From NCBI RefSeq assembly GCF_046569695.1, contig NZ_JBKHUI010000004.1:267404-331403 (forward strand): 64,000 bases of DNA, in the 5' to 3' direction. The stretch's first letter is position 1. Each line of letters starts with the position of its first letter. Origin of the DNA: Kluyvera sp046569695 (lineage in GTDB: Bacteria > Pseudomonadota > Gammaproteobacteria > Enterobacterales > Enterobacteriaceae). The position numbers and the translations under genes are program-made. The notes below the pieces were generated by a model. That model did no database searches and was not told where the DNA came from. It worked only from the letters and a program-made list of their open reading frames with translations. Shown one piece after another: positions 49,977 through 58,796 of this stretch.

Positions 49977-51089
49977 ATGCGTAAGCAATGGCTTGGGATC
50001 TGCATAGCGGCGGGGCTGCTGGCGGCTTGTTCGAGCGATGATGGTCAACAACAAACCGTATCTGCACCACAACCTGCGGTATGTAACGGCCCGTCGGTCG
50101 AAATCAGCGGGGCAGATCCACACTTTGAACCCCTGAATGCGACCGCGAATCAGGACTACGAACGTGACGGCAAGAAATACAAAGTCGTTCAGGATCCATC
50201 AAACTTCAGCCAGGCGGGCCTCGCTGCTATTTACGACGCCGAACCGGGCAGCAATCTGACCGCCAGCGGCGAAGCGTTTGACCCGACGCAGCTGACGGCG
50301 GCGCACCCGACGTTACCCATTCCAAGCTACGCGCGTATCACCAACCTGGCCAACGGACGGATGATCGTCGTGCGCATTAACGATCGTGGCCCTTATGGCA
50401 ACGATCGTGTGATTTCGCTCTCCCGTGCGGCAGCAGATCGCCTGAACACCTCCAATAACACCAAGGTCCGTATTGACCCAATAATTGTGGCGCAGGATGG
50501 TTCGCTTTCCGGTCCTGGCATGGCCTGTACCACCGTCGCCAAACAGACCTATGCGTTGCCAAGTCGTCCAGACCTGAGCGGCGGTATGGGCAGCGCCTCT
50601 TCCGCCCCGCAGGCGGCAGCGCCGCAGGGTGATATCCGCCCTATCAGTAACGATACGCTGACCCCAGCAAACAGCGGCGATGGTGCCCCGGTTAAAAGCG
50701 GCGGCTTCCTTGGCGCCCCTACGCCATTAAATAGCGGCGTTCTCGAAGAGCCGGTACCGACGCCAGCTCCAGCGGCAACACCATCGGTAGCCGCGCCAGT
50801 GACTGCGCCAGCAGCTGCGGTAGCAACACCGGCTGCTGCGGCAACCGCCTCGCCTGCCGCCACCGGCGATTTCGTCGTACAGGTTGGCGCCGTGAGCGAT
50901 CAGGCTCGCGCGCAGCAGTACCAACAGCGCTTAAGCCAGCAGTTTTCCGTACCAGGCCGCGTCACGCAAAACGGCGCGGTCTGGCGTATTCAGCTAGGCC
51001 CGTTCAGCAGCAAAGGCGAAGCCAGCACCATACAGCAACGTTTGCAGAGCGAAGCACAGCTGCAATCGTTTATTACTCGCGCCAACTAG
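49977..51089 (+). CDS. rlpA: Septal-ring lytic transglycosylase RlpA
   Basis: Outer-membrane lipoprotein with a double-psi beta-barrel. Signal peptide with lipobox LLAACSS (Cys18). The barrel spans about 75-165, with GEAFDPTQLTAAHPTLP and RINDRGPYGNDR. A Pro/Ala-rich linker (about 195-295) precedes the SPOR domain (about 295-370) that binds denuded septal peptidoglycan. At 370 residues it is slightly longer than E. coli (362). Eleven bases after mrdB. Confidence 0.96.
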   Translation: MRKQWLGICIAAGLLAACSSDDGQQQTVSAPQPAVCNGPSVEISGADPHFEPLNATANQDYERDGKKYKVVQDPSNFSQAGLAAIYDAEPGSNLTASGEAFDPTQLTAAHPTLPIPSYARITNLANGRMIVVRINDRGPYGNDRVISLSRAAADRLNTSNNTKVRIDPIIVAQDGSLSGPGMACTTVAKQTYALPSRPDLSGGMGSASSAPQAAAPQGDIRPISNDTLTPANSGDGAPVKSGGFLGAPTPLNSGVLEEPVPTPAPAATPSVAAPVTAPAAAVATPAAAATASPAATGDFVVQVGAVSDQARAQQYQQRLSQQFSVPGRVTQNGAVWRIQLGPFSSKGEASTIQQRLQSEAQLQSFITRAN

Positions 51090-51227
51090 AACGCTCAGAG
51101 GTATCCGAATCTTCGTATATGTAAAAGTCATTAACAAAGTCATATGCGATGTCGGATGCCTGTCTGCAGGGCATTTGCTATAGTAAGGCACTTTTTTAAC
51201 TCCATCACGGATGTCGTTGTTTTGACC

Positions 51228-52427
51228 ATGAAGACCTCTTTTTTCGCTCGCTTACTCATTCCGGCGCTCTCCGTCGCAGCACTCTCTTCCGCTGCCCACG
51301 CCGATGACCTGAATATCAAAACCATGATTCCAGGCGTTCCGCAGATTGACGCGGAATCCTACATTCTTATTGATTACAACTCCGGTAAAGTTCTGGCTGA
51401 GCAGAATGCTGACAGCCGTCGCGACCCGGCGAGTCTGACCAAAATGATGACCAGCTACGTCATCGGCCAGGCAATGAAAGCAGGTAAATTTAAAGAGTCC
51501 GATCTGGTCACCATCGGCAACGATGCCTGGGCCACCGGCAACCCGGTATTCAAAGGCTCTTCCCTGATGTTCCTGAAGCCAGGCATGCAGGTCCCGGTAT
51601 CTCAACTTATCCGCGGGATTAACCTGCAGTCCGGTAACGATGCCTGTGTCGCAATGGCCGACTATGTCGCCGGTAGCCAGGACGCCTTCGTTGGGCTGAT
51701 GAACAGCTACGTGACCGCGCTGGGTCTGCAAAACACCCACTTCCAGACCGTTCACGGCCTGGATGCAGATGGTCAGTACAGCTCCGCACGTGATATGGCA
51801 ATGATCGGCCAGGCGCTGATCCGCGACGTGCCGAACGAATACACCATCTACAAAGAAAAAGAGTTCACCTTTAACGGTATCCGTCAGCTGAACCGTAACG
51901 GTCTGCTGTGGGACAACAGCCTGAACGTCGACGGCATCAAAACCGGTCACACCGATAAAGCCGGCTACAACCTGGTGGCTTCCGCAACCGAAGGCCAGAT
52001 GCGTCTGGTCTCCGCCGTGATGGGCGGTCGTACCTATAAAGGTCGTGAAACCGAAAGTAAAAAACTGCTGACCTGGGGCTTCCGTTTCTTTGAAACCGTG
52101 AACCCAATTAAAGCCGGTAAAGAGTTCGCTTCTGAGCCAGCCTGGTTTGGTGACACCGACCGCGCCTCCCTGGGTGTGGATAAAGACGTATACCTGACCA
52201 TCCCACGCGGCCGTATGAAAGATCTGAAGGCGAGCTACGTGCTGACCACCAGCGAGCTGCACGCGCCGCTGCAGAAAAACCAGGTTGTGGGTACTATCAA
52301 CTTCCAGCTGGACGGCAAAACCATCGATCAGCGTCCTCTGGTGGTGCTGCAGGAAATTCCTGAAGGCAACTTCTTCGGTAAGATCATTGATTACATTAAA
52401 TTAATGTTCCACCACTGGTTTGGTTAA
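51228..52427 (+). CDS. dacA: D-alanyl-D-alanine carboxypeptidase DacA (PBP5)
   Basis: Removes terminal D-Ala from muropeptides and helps keep cell shape. The start MKTSFFARLL begins a signal peptide ending AHA near residue 25, and the mature protein begins DDLNIKTM. Active-site Ser in PASLTKMM, SGN in LQSGNDAC, and KTG in GIKTGHTDKAG are present. The C-terminal amphipathic anchor FGKIIDYIKLMFHHWFG ends the protein. At 399 residues it is a little shorter than E. coli (403), all in the signal region. No good Shine-Dalgarno is seen, and a TTG two codons earlier is possible. Confidence 0.95.
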   Translation: MKTSFFARLLIPALSVAALSSAAHADDLNIKTMIPGVPQIDAESYILIDYNSGKVLAEQNADSRRDPASLTKMMTSYVIGQAMKAGKFKESDLVTIGNDAWATGNPVFKGSSLMFLKPGMQVPVSQLIRGINLQSGNDACVAMADYVAGSQDAFVGLMNSYVTALGLQNTHFQTVHGLDADGQYSSARDMAMIGQALIRDVPNEYTIYKEKEFTFNGIRQLNRNGLLWDNSLNVDGIKTGHTDKAGYNLVASATEGQMRLVSAVMGGRTYKGRETESKKLLTWGFRFFETVNPIKAGKEFASEPAWFGDTDRASLGVDKDVYLTIPRGRMKDLKASYVLTTSELHAPLQKNQVVGTINFQLDGKTIDQRPLVVLQEIPEGNFFGKIIDYIKLMFHHWFG

Positions 52428-52438
52428 AAATCACCCAC

Positions 52439-52468
52439 TTGAAAGTGTGATTTCCATCCCCATATACT
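52439..52468 (+). promoter_or_regulatory. Candidate sigma-70 promoter before ybeD
   Basis: TTGAAA (52439-52444), 18-base spacer, TATACT (52463-52468). Transcripts would start just before the terminator at 52481, so that hairpin could act as an attenuator for ybeD. Confidence 0.55.
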
Positions 52469-52480
52469 ATGCATAGTAAA

Positions 52481-52516
52481 AACAACTCCCGCACATTTGC
52501 GGGAGTTGTTCTTTTT
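52481..52516 (+). terminator. Strong intrinsic terminator between dacA and ybeD
   Basis: 12-bp perfect stem AACAACTCCCGC / GCGGGAGTTGTT, 6-base loop, then CTTTTT. Confidence 0.92.
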
Positions 52517-52532
52517 CAACACTGGAGCTGAC

Positions 52533-52796
52533 ATGAAAACCAAACTGAACGAACTGCTTGAATTCCCTACACCATTTACTTACAAAGTAATGGGTCTGGC
52601 GAAACCTGAGCTGGTTGACCTGGTGGTTGAAGTGGTACAGCGCCATGCGCCAGGTGACTACTCTCCGCAGATAAAACCGAGCAGCAAAGGCAATTACCAC
52701 TCGGTGTCCATTACCATCAATGCAACCCACATTGAACAGGTAGAAACGCTGTACGAAGAGTTGGGTAATATCGAAATCGTCCGTATGGTGCTGTAA
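52533..52796 (+). CDS. ybeD: ACT-like regulator YbeD
   Basis: An 87-residue DUF493 protein with an ACT-like alpha/beta fold and no known biochemical activity; it neighbours lipB in enterics. The start MKTKLNELLEFP matches E. coli, with CTGGAG upstream; 36 bases of in-frame upstream sequence translate the terminator and are rejected. The conserved KVMG and SVSITINATHIEQVE segments are visible. Confidence 0.94.
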   Translation: MKTKLNELLEFPTPFTYKVMGLAKPELVDLVVEVVQRHAPGDYSPQIKPSSKGNYHSVSITINATHIEQVETLYEELGNIEIVRMVL

Positions 52797-52895
52797 TCGC
52801 ATCACCGTTACCCGGCACTGCCGGGTAACGCCTCTCCCCTCCTCCCTGTGATATACTCTGCGTCCATCATTTCCCCTCTCTGCGGAGACGCTGTT

Positions 52896-53537
52896 TTGGA
52901 CTTAAATACCCTCCTGATCCGTCAACTTGGCCTGCAACCTTACGAACCGGTTTCCCAGGCAATGCATGATTTTACCGATAGCCGCGATGAGTCCACGCTG
53001 GATGAAATCTGGCTGGTAGAACATCAGCCCGTCTTCACGCAGGGCCAGGCAGGTAAAGCCGAACATGTGCTGGTGCCAGGCGATATTCCGGTCATTCAGA
53101 GCGACCGCGGCGGTCAGGTGACCTATCACGGACCCGGTCAGCAAGTGATGTACGTCCTGTTAAACCTCAAGCGCCGTAAGCTTGGCGTACGCGAACTCGT
53201 CACGCTGTTAGAGCAGACGGTGGTCAATACGCTGGCGGAGGTGGGTATCGAAGCGCACCCTCGCGCCGATGCGCCAGGGGTATACGTAGGGGATAAAAAG
53301 ATCTGTTCGTTGGGGCTACGTATCCGTAAAGGCTGTTCATTCCACGGCCTGGCGCTGAATATCGCGATGGATCTGTCACCTTTCCTGAGAATTAACCCTT
53401 GCGGATATGCGGGAATGGAAATGGCCCAGGTGTCACAGTGGATGAATGACGCAACGCCGGAAAATATATCACCTCGGTTGGTCTCCCACTTTTTAGCTTT
53501 GCTAAACAATCCACCTCATGAATATATTCACTCTTAA
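52896..53537 (+). CDS. lipB: Octanoyl-[ACP]:protein N-octanoyltransferase
   Basis: Transfers octanoate from ACP to lipoyl domains, the first step of lipoate synthesis. The chosen TTG start (MDLNTLLIRQLG) aligns residue for residue with E. coli and gives 213 residues; GGAG lies 9 bases upstream. RGGQVTYHGPGQ (near residue 70), the catalytic Lys in GVYVGDKKICSLG and Cys in INPCGYAGMEM are present. Confidence 0.96.
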   Translation: MDLNTLLIRQLGLQPYEPVSQAMHDFTDSRDESTLDEIWLVEHQPVFTQGQAGKAEHVLVPGDIPVIQSDRGGQVTYHGPGQQVMYVLLNLKRRKLGVRELVTLLEQTVVNTLAEVGIEAHPRADAPGVYVGDKKICSLGLRIRKGCSFHGLALNIAMDLSPFLRINPCGYAGMEMAQVSQWMNDATPENISPRLVSHFLALLNNPPHEYIHS

Positions 53538-53844
53538 TATATTATACATCCTGACCCAATAATCCGTTGGGTCATTCACTATCTTTTCATCTCCCTCTTT
53601 ACAATAACGGCAAGTTTCTCTATTTTTTCTGCTTAATTTCGCCATAAAGTGCACCGCAACGCTCACTTTTGCGCAATGACACGCATAACGACATAGATAC
53701 CAACAATGTATTAGCAACATTAATGCATTGATTATTAACGTAAAAATCACGTTTTTACCTTGCGAATCTGCGTTTCTCAGAATAATAATAATATTATTAT
53801 TCTCAACTATCATTCATGGAGTGAATGAATACGGAGTAAGCAGT
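53538..53844. other. AT-rich lipB-ybeF gap
   Basis: A 307-base AT-rich region with a 25-base perfect palindrome at 53779-53803. In-frame sequence upstream of ybeF from 53728 is open but unlike the family, so I treat it as non-coding. No clear terminator follows lipB. Confidence 0.6.
53779..53803. promoter_or_regulatory. Perfect AT-rich palindrome upstream of ybeF
   Basis: Two perfectly complementary 12-base arms (AGAATAATAATA / TATTATTATTCT) around one central base, 42 bases before the ybeF start. Probably an operator for the LysR-type protein YbeF itself or a related regulator. Confidence 0.5.
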
Positions 53845-54801
53845 GTGGATTATAACGATAAGCCCGAAAATAAAACTAACCTCAACGTTGAAAATGAGAC
53901 GCCACAAATCTTCCGCACGCTGCGTAATATTGACCTCAATTTATTGACCATATTTGAAGCGGTCTACGTGCATAAAGGTATCGTCAACGCTGCGAAAATA
54001 CTGAATCTCACCCCTTCAGCGATAAGCCAATCGATTCAGAAACTTAGACTGCTCTTCCCCGATCCGCTCTTTATTCGCAAAGGCCAGGGCGTCACTCCAA
54101 CGGCGTACGCTACCCATCTTCATGAATATATCAGCCAGGGGCTGGAGTCGATTCTCGGCGCGTTGGATCTGAACGGCAGCTATGACAAGCAGCGAGTGAT
54201 TACTATCGGCACCGCCGCCTCGGTGGGGGCTATCGTGATGCCGGTTATCTATCAGGTTGTGAAGAAGACCTACCCACAGGTGCTGTTGAGAAACGTGGCC
54301 GTTACCGATGCCAACGCGCAACTCAGCCAGTTCCAGACCGATTTAATTATCGATAACCACGAACACAACAACCCGCGCACGCTGGGCCGTCATGCGCTGT
54401 TTAGCGACAAGTTGGTGCTGGTATGTCGCAACGACCACCCGGCGCTGGAGGAATCTCCCTCTCTGGACACGCTGATGCAGTACGAACACACGCTGCTGAC
54501 GATGGACGGCGCGGGGCAAAACGACCAGTACCGGCGGATACGCGACATGCTGCCCGATCGTCAGGTAAGCGTGAGCAGTTACAATTTATTCACCATCGCG
54601 TCACTGATCGCCTCAAGCAACCTGATTGGCATTATGCCGCTACGCTTTTACCATATCTTCAGACAGTGCTGGCCGCTGCAAACGCTGGACTTCATGCCGC
54701 TCCAGCAGGAACGCGTCGACTTTTCATTGCATTACAATAAGCTCAGCCTGCGTGATCCGGTAATGCAAAACATTATCAACGTCATCCATCAGGCGTTCTG
54801 A
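53845..54801 (+). CDS. ybeF: LysR-type transcriptional regulator YbeF
   Basis: A 318-residue LTTR related to LeuO. The N-terminal winged helix reads LRNIDLNLLTIFEAVYVHKG and AAKILNLTPSAISQSIQKLR (about residues 25-75); the effector-binding domain spans about 110-318. The start is GTG at 53845 (MDYNDKPEN), preceded by ACGGAGTAAGCA, matching the E. coli start. Targets are unknown. It lies between lipB and lipA, which hints at but does not show a lipoate link. Confidence 0.92.
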   Translation: MDYNDKPENKTNLNVENETPQIFRTLRNIDLNLLTIFEAVYVHKGIVNAAKILNLTPSAISQSIQKLRLLFPDPLFIRKGQGVTPTAYATHLHEYISQGLESILGALDLNGSYDKQRVITIGTAASVGAIVMPVIYQVVKKTYPQVLLRNVAVTDANAQLSQFQTDLIIDNHEHNNPRTLGRHALFSDKLVLVCRNDHPALEESPSLDTLMQYEHTLLTMDGAGQNDQYRRIRDMLPDRQVSVSSYNLFTIASLIASSNLIGIMPLRFYHIFRQCWPLQTLDFMPLQQERVDFSLHYNKLSLRDPVMQNIINVIHQAF

Positions 54802-55001
54802 ACCTCGTACTCCTCATCTTCGCTGGCCGGCAAAAAAGCATTATTCAACAACTATTTTACAATTTGCCGGCACAGTAGGCTGCTTTGCACCCCATTTAAA
54901 TGGTATACTGCCTGCCATAAATTCAAAAATAGTTGATAAATACAACATTCCCTTGAATTGAAACGCTTTCCCTCGATACTCGGAACTGGAATACGTACGC
55001 T

Positions 55002-55967
55002 ATGAGTAAACCCATTGTGATGGAACGCGGTGTTAAGTACCGCGATGCCGATAAAATGGCCCTTATCCCGGTTAAAAACGTGGCAACAGAGCGCGAAGCG
55101 CTGCTGCGAAAACCGGAATGGATGAAAATTAAACTTCCGGCAGACTCCTCCCGTATCCAGGGTATCAAAGCGGCCATGCGTAAAAATGGCCTGCACTCCG
55201 TCTGTGAAGAAGCCTCCTGCCCAAACCTGGCAGAATGTTTTAACCACGGCACCGCGACCTTTATGATTCTGGGCGCTATCTGCACCCGTCGCTGCCCGTT
55301 CTGCGACGTTGCCCATGGTCGCCCGGTAGCCCCGGATGCTAACGAACCACAAAAACTGGCCCAGACCATCGCGGACATGGGACTGCGTTATGTGGTTATC
55401 ACCTCAGTGGACCGTGATGACCTGCGTGACGGCGGCGCTCAGCACTTTGCTGACTGCATTTCCGCCATTCGTGAAAAAAATCCGACCATTAAGATTGAAA
55501 CGCTGGTGCCAGACTTCCGTGGCCGTATGGATCGCGCGTTAGAGATCCTGACCGCAACCCCACCAGACGTCTTCAACCATAACCTGGAGAACGTGCCGCG
55601 CATCTACCGCCACGTGCGCCCGGGTGCTGACTATAACTGGTCGCTGAAACTGCTGGAGCGCTTTAAAGAAGCGCACCCTGAAATCCCGACCAAATCAGGT
55701 TTGATGGTGGGCCTGGGCGAAACTAACGCCGAGATCGTTGAAGTGATGCGCGACCTGCGTCGCCACGGCGTTACTATGCTGACGCTCGGTCAGTATCTGC
55801 AACCAAGCCGCCACCACCTGCCGGTGCAGCGTTACGTCAGCCCGGATGAGTTCGAAGAGATGAAAGCCGAAGCGCTGGCGATGGGCTTTACCCACGCGGC
55901 CTGTGGCCCATTCGTGCGTTCGTCTTATCACGCCGACCTTCAGGCCAAAGGCCTTGAAGTAAAATAA
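55002..55967 (+). CDS. lipA: Lipoyl synthase
   Basis: Radical-SAM enzyme inserting two sulfurs into octanoyl-lipoyl domains. The 321 residues equal E. coli. The auxiliary cluster motif CEEASCPNLAEC is near residue 68, the radical-SAM CTRRCPFCDV near residue 94, and the C-terminal RSSY serine ligand near residue 305. It has its own promoter region and a terminator at 55990. Confidence 0.98.
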   Translation: MSKPIVMERGVKYRDADKMALIPVKNVATEREALLRKPEWMKIKLPADSSRIQGIKAAMRKNGLHSVCEEASCPNLAECFNHGTATFMILGAICTRRCPFCDVAHGRPVAPDANEPQKLAQTIADMGLRYVVITSVDRDDLRDGGAQHFADCISAIREKNPTIKIETLVPDFRGRMDRALEILTATPPDVFNHNLENVPRIYRHVRPGADYNWSLKLLERFKEAHPEIPTKSGLMVGLGETNAEIVEVMRDLRRHGVTMLTLGQYLQPSRHHLPVQRYVSPDEFEEMKAEALAMGFTHAACGPFVRSSYHADLQAKGLEVK

Positions 55968-55989
55968 GCTCTCTGAGACCCATAATAAG

Positions 55990-56019
55990 AAGCCGCTCTC
56001 TATTGAAAGCGGCTTTTTT
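55990..56019 (+). terminator. Intrinsic terminator of lipA
   Basis: Stem AAGCCGCT / AGCGGCTT with a loop of about 11 bases, then TTTTTT, 22 bases after lipA. Confidence 0.9.
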
Positions 56020-56077
56020 AATGGCTCGACGAGAAATATATTGTTGCAATAAGACAATGTTAGAAATGTTATTCCCA

Positions 56078-56114
56078 TAAAAAAGGGCTACAACGTGCTT
56101 ACGCTGTAGCCCCT
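56078..56114 (-). terminator. Intrinsic terminator of tatE
   Basis: On the minus strand the stem GGGGCTACAGCG / CGTTGTAGCCC (one G-U or mismatch) is followed by TTTTTT. Confidence 0.85.
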
Positions 56115-56179
56115 TCCACAGGCGGCTAAACCTGCGCATGGCGCGCTACATCAGCACACCATGTGAAACGCTGCCCTGC

Positions 56180-56380
56180 TTACTCTTTATGAGAGAGTTT
56201 TTCTGCCGGGGTTTCTTCTACGCTTTTCTGCGCCGTGGTTTCATCATCATTCATGGCTTTCTTGAAGCCTTTGATGGCTGAACCCAGATCCCCACCCAGA
56301 GTCCGTAATTTTTTGGTACCAAACACCAGAACAATCAGTGCTGCCACTACCAGCAGTTTGGTAATACTAATCTCACCCAT
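56180..56380 (-). CDS. tatE: Sec-independent translocase component TatE
   Basis: TatA paralogue that can take part in TatABC protein export. It has 66 residues: one membrane helix (LLVVAALIVLVFGTKKLRTLG, about 8-24), then an amphipathic helix and an acidic tail ending LSHKE. The start MGEISITKL is the family start; 51 bases of upstream in-frame sequence are rejected. The Tat-dependent amidohydrolase at 19448 is a possible client of the Tat pathway. Confidence 0.95.
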   Translation of the reverse strand: MGEISITKLLVVAALIVLVFGTKKLRTLGGDLGSAIKGFKKAMNDDETTAQKSVEETPAEKLSHKE

Positions 56381-56506
56381 AGATACCTTCTTCTCAAAAA
56401 CAGGCTGCAGAATGCGCCACATCACTGTCATTTATTAACGGTCATCCGGCGCGCGCACACAATAGCAATCTGTAACAAGGTGAATCAAGCGTTGTTTAAA
56501 AAAACG

Positions 56507-57301
56507 TCACGTTAATTGCGGTAGCGCAAACCGGCGATTCGCCAATACAGGAAGTTGTTGGCGGACGCTCAAAAGATGCTCGCGCTGAATATCAGAAATA
56601 ATCAGCTGCGACTCTGCCGTAGCCCCTGCCAGCGTCACGCCAAGTGGATCGATAATTCGGCTTTGACCAATATTTCGCGTACCGCACTCCCCGCTCGCCA
56701 CCAGGTAGCAGGTGGTATCTAACGCGCGTGCCGCAAGCAGAGTCGCCCAGTGATGCTCTTTCAGCGGCCCACGCACCCAAGCCGCTGGAAGTGCCAGAAT
56801 CTCAGCCCCCTGGAGCGCCAGCGTCATCGCCAGTTCCGGAAAACGCAGATCGTAGCAGGTCATCAGGCCAACCTTAAAATCTTCAACCTCAATCAGCGGC
56901 GGCAACGCATCACCGGCATCCACCCGCTTTGACTCCTGAATAGAGAACGCATCATAGAGGTGGAGCTTGTGATAGTGGGCAATAACTTCGCCACCACACA
57001 GGGCCACCAGCGTATTTCGCGCACTGTCTTCCCCTGACGGCGTGTGGATAGTCAGTACGGTGGTCAACGCATCGCTACGGCTTTGCGCTAGCAGTATCTG
57101 CATAAAGCCACCGTCCAGCGTCTGAGCCGACCTGACGGACATATCCGGGTCGCTATCGCTACGTGCTAGCAACGCCTCCGGGAGCACCAGCAGAGATGCG
57201 CCAGCTCCAGCCGCCGAGCGCATCAACGCGACGCAGCGTTGCGCATTAACCTGCCACTCCGGCGTAACGACAAACTGCCCTGCTGCTACCCGCATCCGCA
57301 C
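56507..57301 (-). CDS. ybeM: Carbon-nitrogen hydrolase YbeM (deaminated glutathione amidase)
   Basis: A 264-residue nitrilase-family enzyme that repairs deaminated glutathione. The catalytic triad is visible as Glu in LLVLPEALL (near 41), Lys in HYHKLHLYD (near 112) and Cys in LMTCYDLRFPEL (near 147). The gene is full length here; I recall that the K-12 copy is truncated. It is divergent from crcB. Confidence 0.92.
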   Translation of the reverse strand: MRMRVAAGQFVVTPEWQVNAQRCVALMRSAAGAGASLLVLPEALLARSDSDPDMSVRSAQTLDGGFMQILLAQSRSDALTTVLTIHTPSGEDSARNTLVALCGGEVIAHYHKLHLYDAFSIQESKRVDAGDALPPLIEVEDFKVGLMTCYDLRFPELAMTLALQGAEILALPAAWVRGPLKEHHWATLLAARALDTTCYLVASGECGTRNIGQSRIIDPLGVTLAGATAESQLIISDIQREHLLSVRQQLPVLANRRFALPQLT

Positions 57302-57412
57302 ACCTCAGCTTTTTCTAATATATCAATATGATGAATACTGATGAGTATATAGCCAGATTCACCCGTTCAGCGCTACACTGGCAGCATTAATTGAAAATCG
57401 CAGGAAACTCGC

Positions 57413-57790
57413 ATGATGCAACTGTTGTTAGCCGTTTTTATCGGCGGTGGTACCGGCAGCGTCGCTCGCTGGCTGCTGAGCCTGAGGTTTAATCCTATGC
57501 ACCATGCCATTCCGCTGGGCACGCTGACGGCTAACCTGGCCGGGGCGTTTATCATCGGCGCGGGATTGGCGTGGTTTAACCGTCTGCCGCAGATTGATCC
57601 GGTTTGGAAACTGCTTATCACCACCGGCTTTTGCGGCGGGTTGACGACCTTTTCTACCTTCTCGGCCGAAGTTGTCTTTCTGCTACAGGAAGGGAAATTG
57701 AGCTGGGCGCTGCTAAACGTCGCGATGAACCTGCTGGGTTCATTCGCCATGACCGCCGCCGCATTCTGGTTGTTCAGCGCCAGTCGCTAA
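57413..57790 (+). CDS. crcB: Fluoride ion channel CrcB/Fluc
   Basis: Dual-topology fluoride exporter, 125 residues (E. coli 127), with four membrane helices. GGGTGSVARW near residue 11, the N-L-x-G-x-F-I-I-G stretch (NLAGAFIIG), and GFCGGLTTFSTFSAE near residue 75 with the fluoride-track Phe and Thr/Ser residues are present. No fluoride riboswitch is seen upstream. An adjacent second ATG (57416) is also possible. Confidence 0.95.
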   Translation: MMQLLLAVFIGGGTGSVARWLLSLRFNPMHHAIPLGTLTANLAGAFIIGAGLAWFNRLPQIDPVWKLLITTGFCGGLTTFSTFSAEVVFLLQEGKLSWALLNVAMNLLGSFAMTAAAFWLFSASR

Positions 57791-57800
57791 AAAAGGATAA

Positions 57801-57826
57801 AAAAAACCCGCATTTAAGCGGGTTTT
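57801..57826. terminator. Bidirectional terminator between crcB and cspE
   Basis: AAAAAACCCGC / GCGGGTTTT with a 6-base loop. The A-tract and T-tract on either side serve both convergent genes. Confidence 0.88.
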
Positions 57827-57850
57827 GAATTCTGAACTGCTATTTTTCGC

Positions 57851-58060
57851 TTAGAGAGCGATGACGTTAGCAGCAGAAGGGCCTTTGGCACCGTTAGTGA
57901 TTTCGAACTCTACGCGCTGACCTTCAGCCAGAGTTTTAAAACCATTGGTCTGGATTGCAGAGAAGTGTACGAATACGTCTTTGCTGCCATCTTCCGGAGT
58001 AATGAAACCGAATCCTTTGGACTCATTAAACCACTTAACGTTACCTTTAATCTTAGACAT
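57851..58060 (-). CDS. cspE: Cold-shock-family protein CspE
   Basis: A 69-residue single-domain RNA chaperone and transcription antiterminator. RNP1 KGFGFI (residues 15-20) and RNP2 VFVHF (about 29-33) are present, and the sequence starts [18 protein letters not shown]. The start gives the invariant family length; an ATG 30 bases upstream is rejected. The leader upstream is AT-rich. Confidence 0.97.
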
Positions 58061-58220
58061 CAAAATTACCTTTATATGAAAAAACGACACTAATCTGTGT
58101 CAGTTAACAGTACAACAATTGTCGTCGGTTTTGTCCAGCCTAACTTCGTTAAAAAGTGATAAATGTCTCTAACTTTTATTTGCGGGTTGACTTTAGCGCC
58201 CGCTGTGCTCCAGGCCGGTT

Positions 58221-58796
58221 TCAGAAGTCAAAACGAAGCCAGGCGAAGTAGACGTTGCCGTTGTTATAGGTGCCAGGAATGTAGGTCATCTGGAACGTCG
58301 CCGGGCCGTAACCGATAGAGGCCATCGGCAGCGCCACCGGTAGCGGGATGTAGTTCCAGTTATCCCGCGCGGTCACCCCAATCGTGTAACCCAACCCAAC
58401 GTGGAATTTATCGTCCGTCAGCGGTCGCCAGGTGGCTTCCCAGCCGTAGCCGCCAATCGGTTCCCATTTGTTATAGGAGTCTTTAAACGCCATCAAATAG
58501 ATGCCGTGCCAGTTGCCTTTTTCATCCCAGCGCGAAACGCCAAAGCCGGCGCCCCAGGGACGCTCATTGTATTTGTCCGTTTTCTCTTTATCGTAGGCAA
58601 AACGCGCGTGCCACGTAATCACCGGCACATACAGATCGTAATTCTGCGGTTCATCCCAGGTTTGCACGATGTTATTGCTCACCGTGTTATAGCCATCCTT
58701 AATCGTCTCGGTAAAAGACGCATACGCGGGCAGAGCAGTGCTCGACAGCCCGACCATCACAAACAGCAGTGCGAAAAATCTATTTAGTTTTAACAC
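58221..58796 (-). CDS. pagP: Lipid A palmitoyltransferase PagP
   Basis: Outer-membrane enzyme that moves palmitate from phospholipid to lipid A and raises resistance to cationic peptides. The signal peptide (about 1-26, ending PAYA) precedes an amphipathic helix and an eight-stranded barrel. Catalytic His in ITWHARF and the Asp of SRWDEKGNW are visible. The C-terminal Phe (WLRFDF) is typical of barrels. At 191 residues it is slightly longer than E. coli (186). PhoPQ regulation is known in the family, but no clear PhoP box is seen here. Confidence 0.96.
   Translation of the reverse strand: MLKLNRFFALLFVMVGLSSTALPAYASFTETIKDGYNTVSNNIVQTWDEPQNYDLYVPVITWHARFAYDKEKTDKYNERPWGAGFGVSRWDEKGNWHGIYLMAFKDSYNKWEPIGGYGWEATWRPLTDDKFHVGLGYTIGVTARDNWNYIPLPVALPMASIGYGPATFQMTYIPGTYNNGNVYFAWLRFDF

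Noticed and set aside
57302..57412. Fluoride riboswitch before crcB
   Set aside because: The short gap shows no crcB-motif signature; enteric crcB genes usually lack it.
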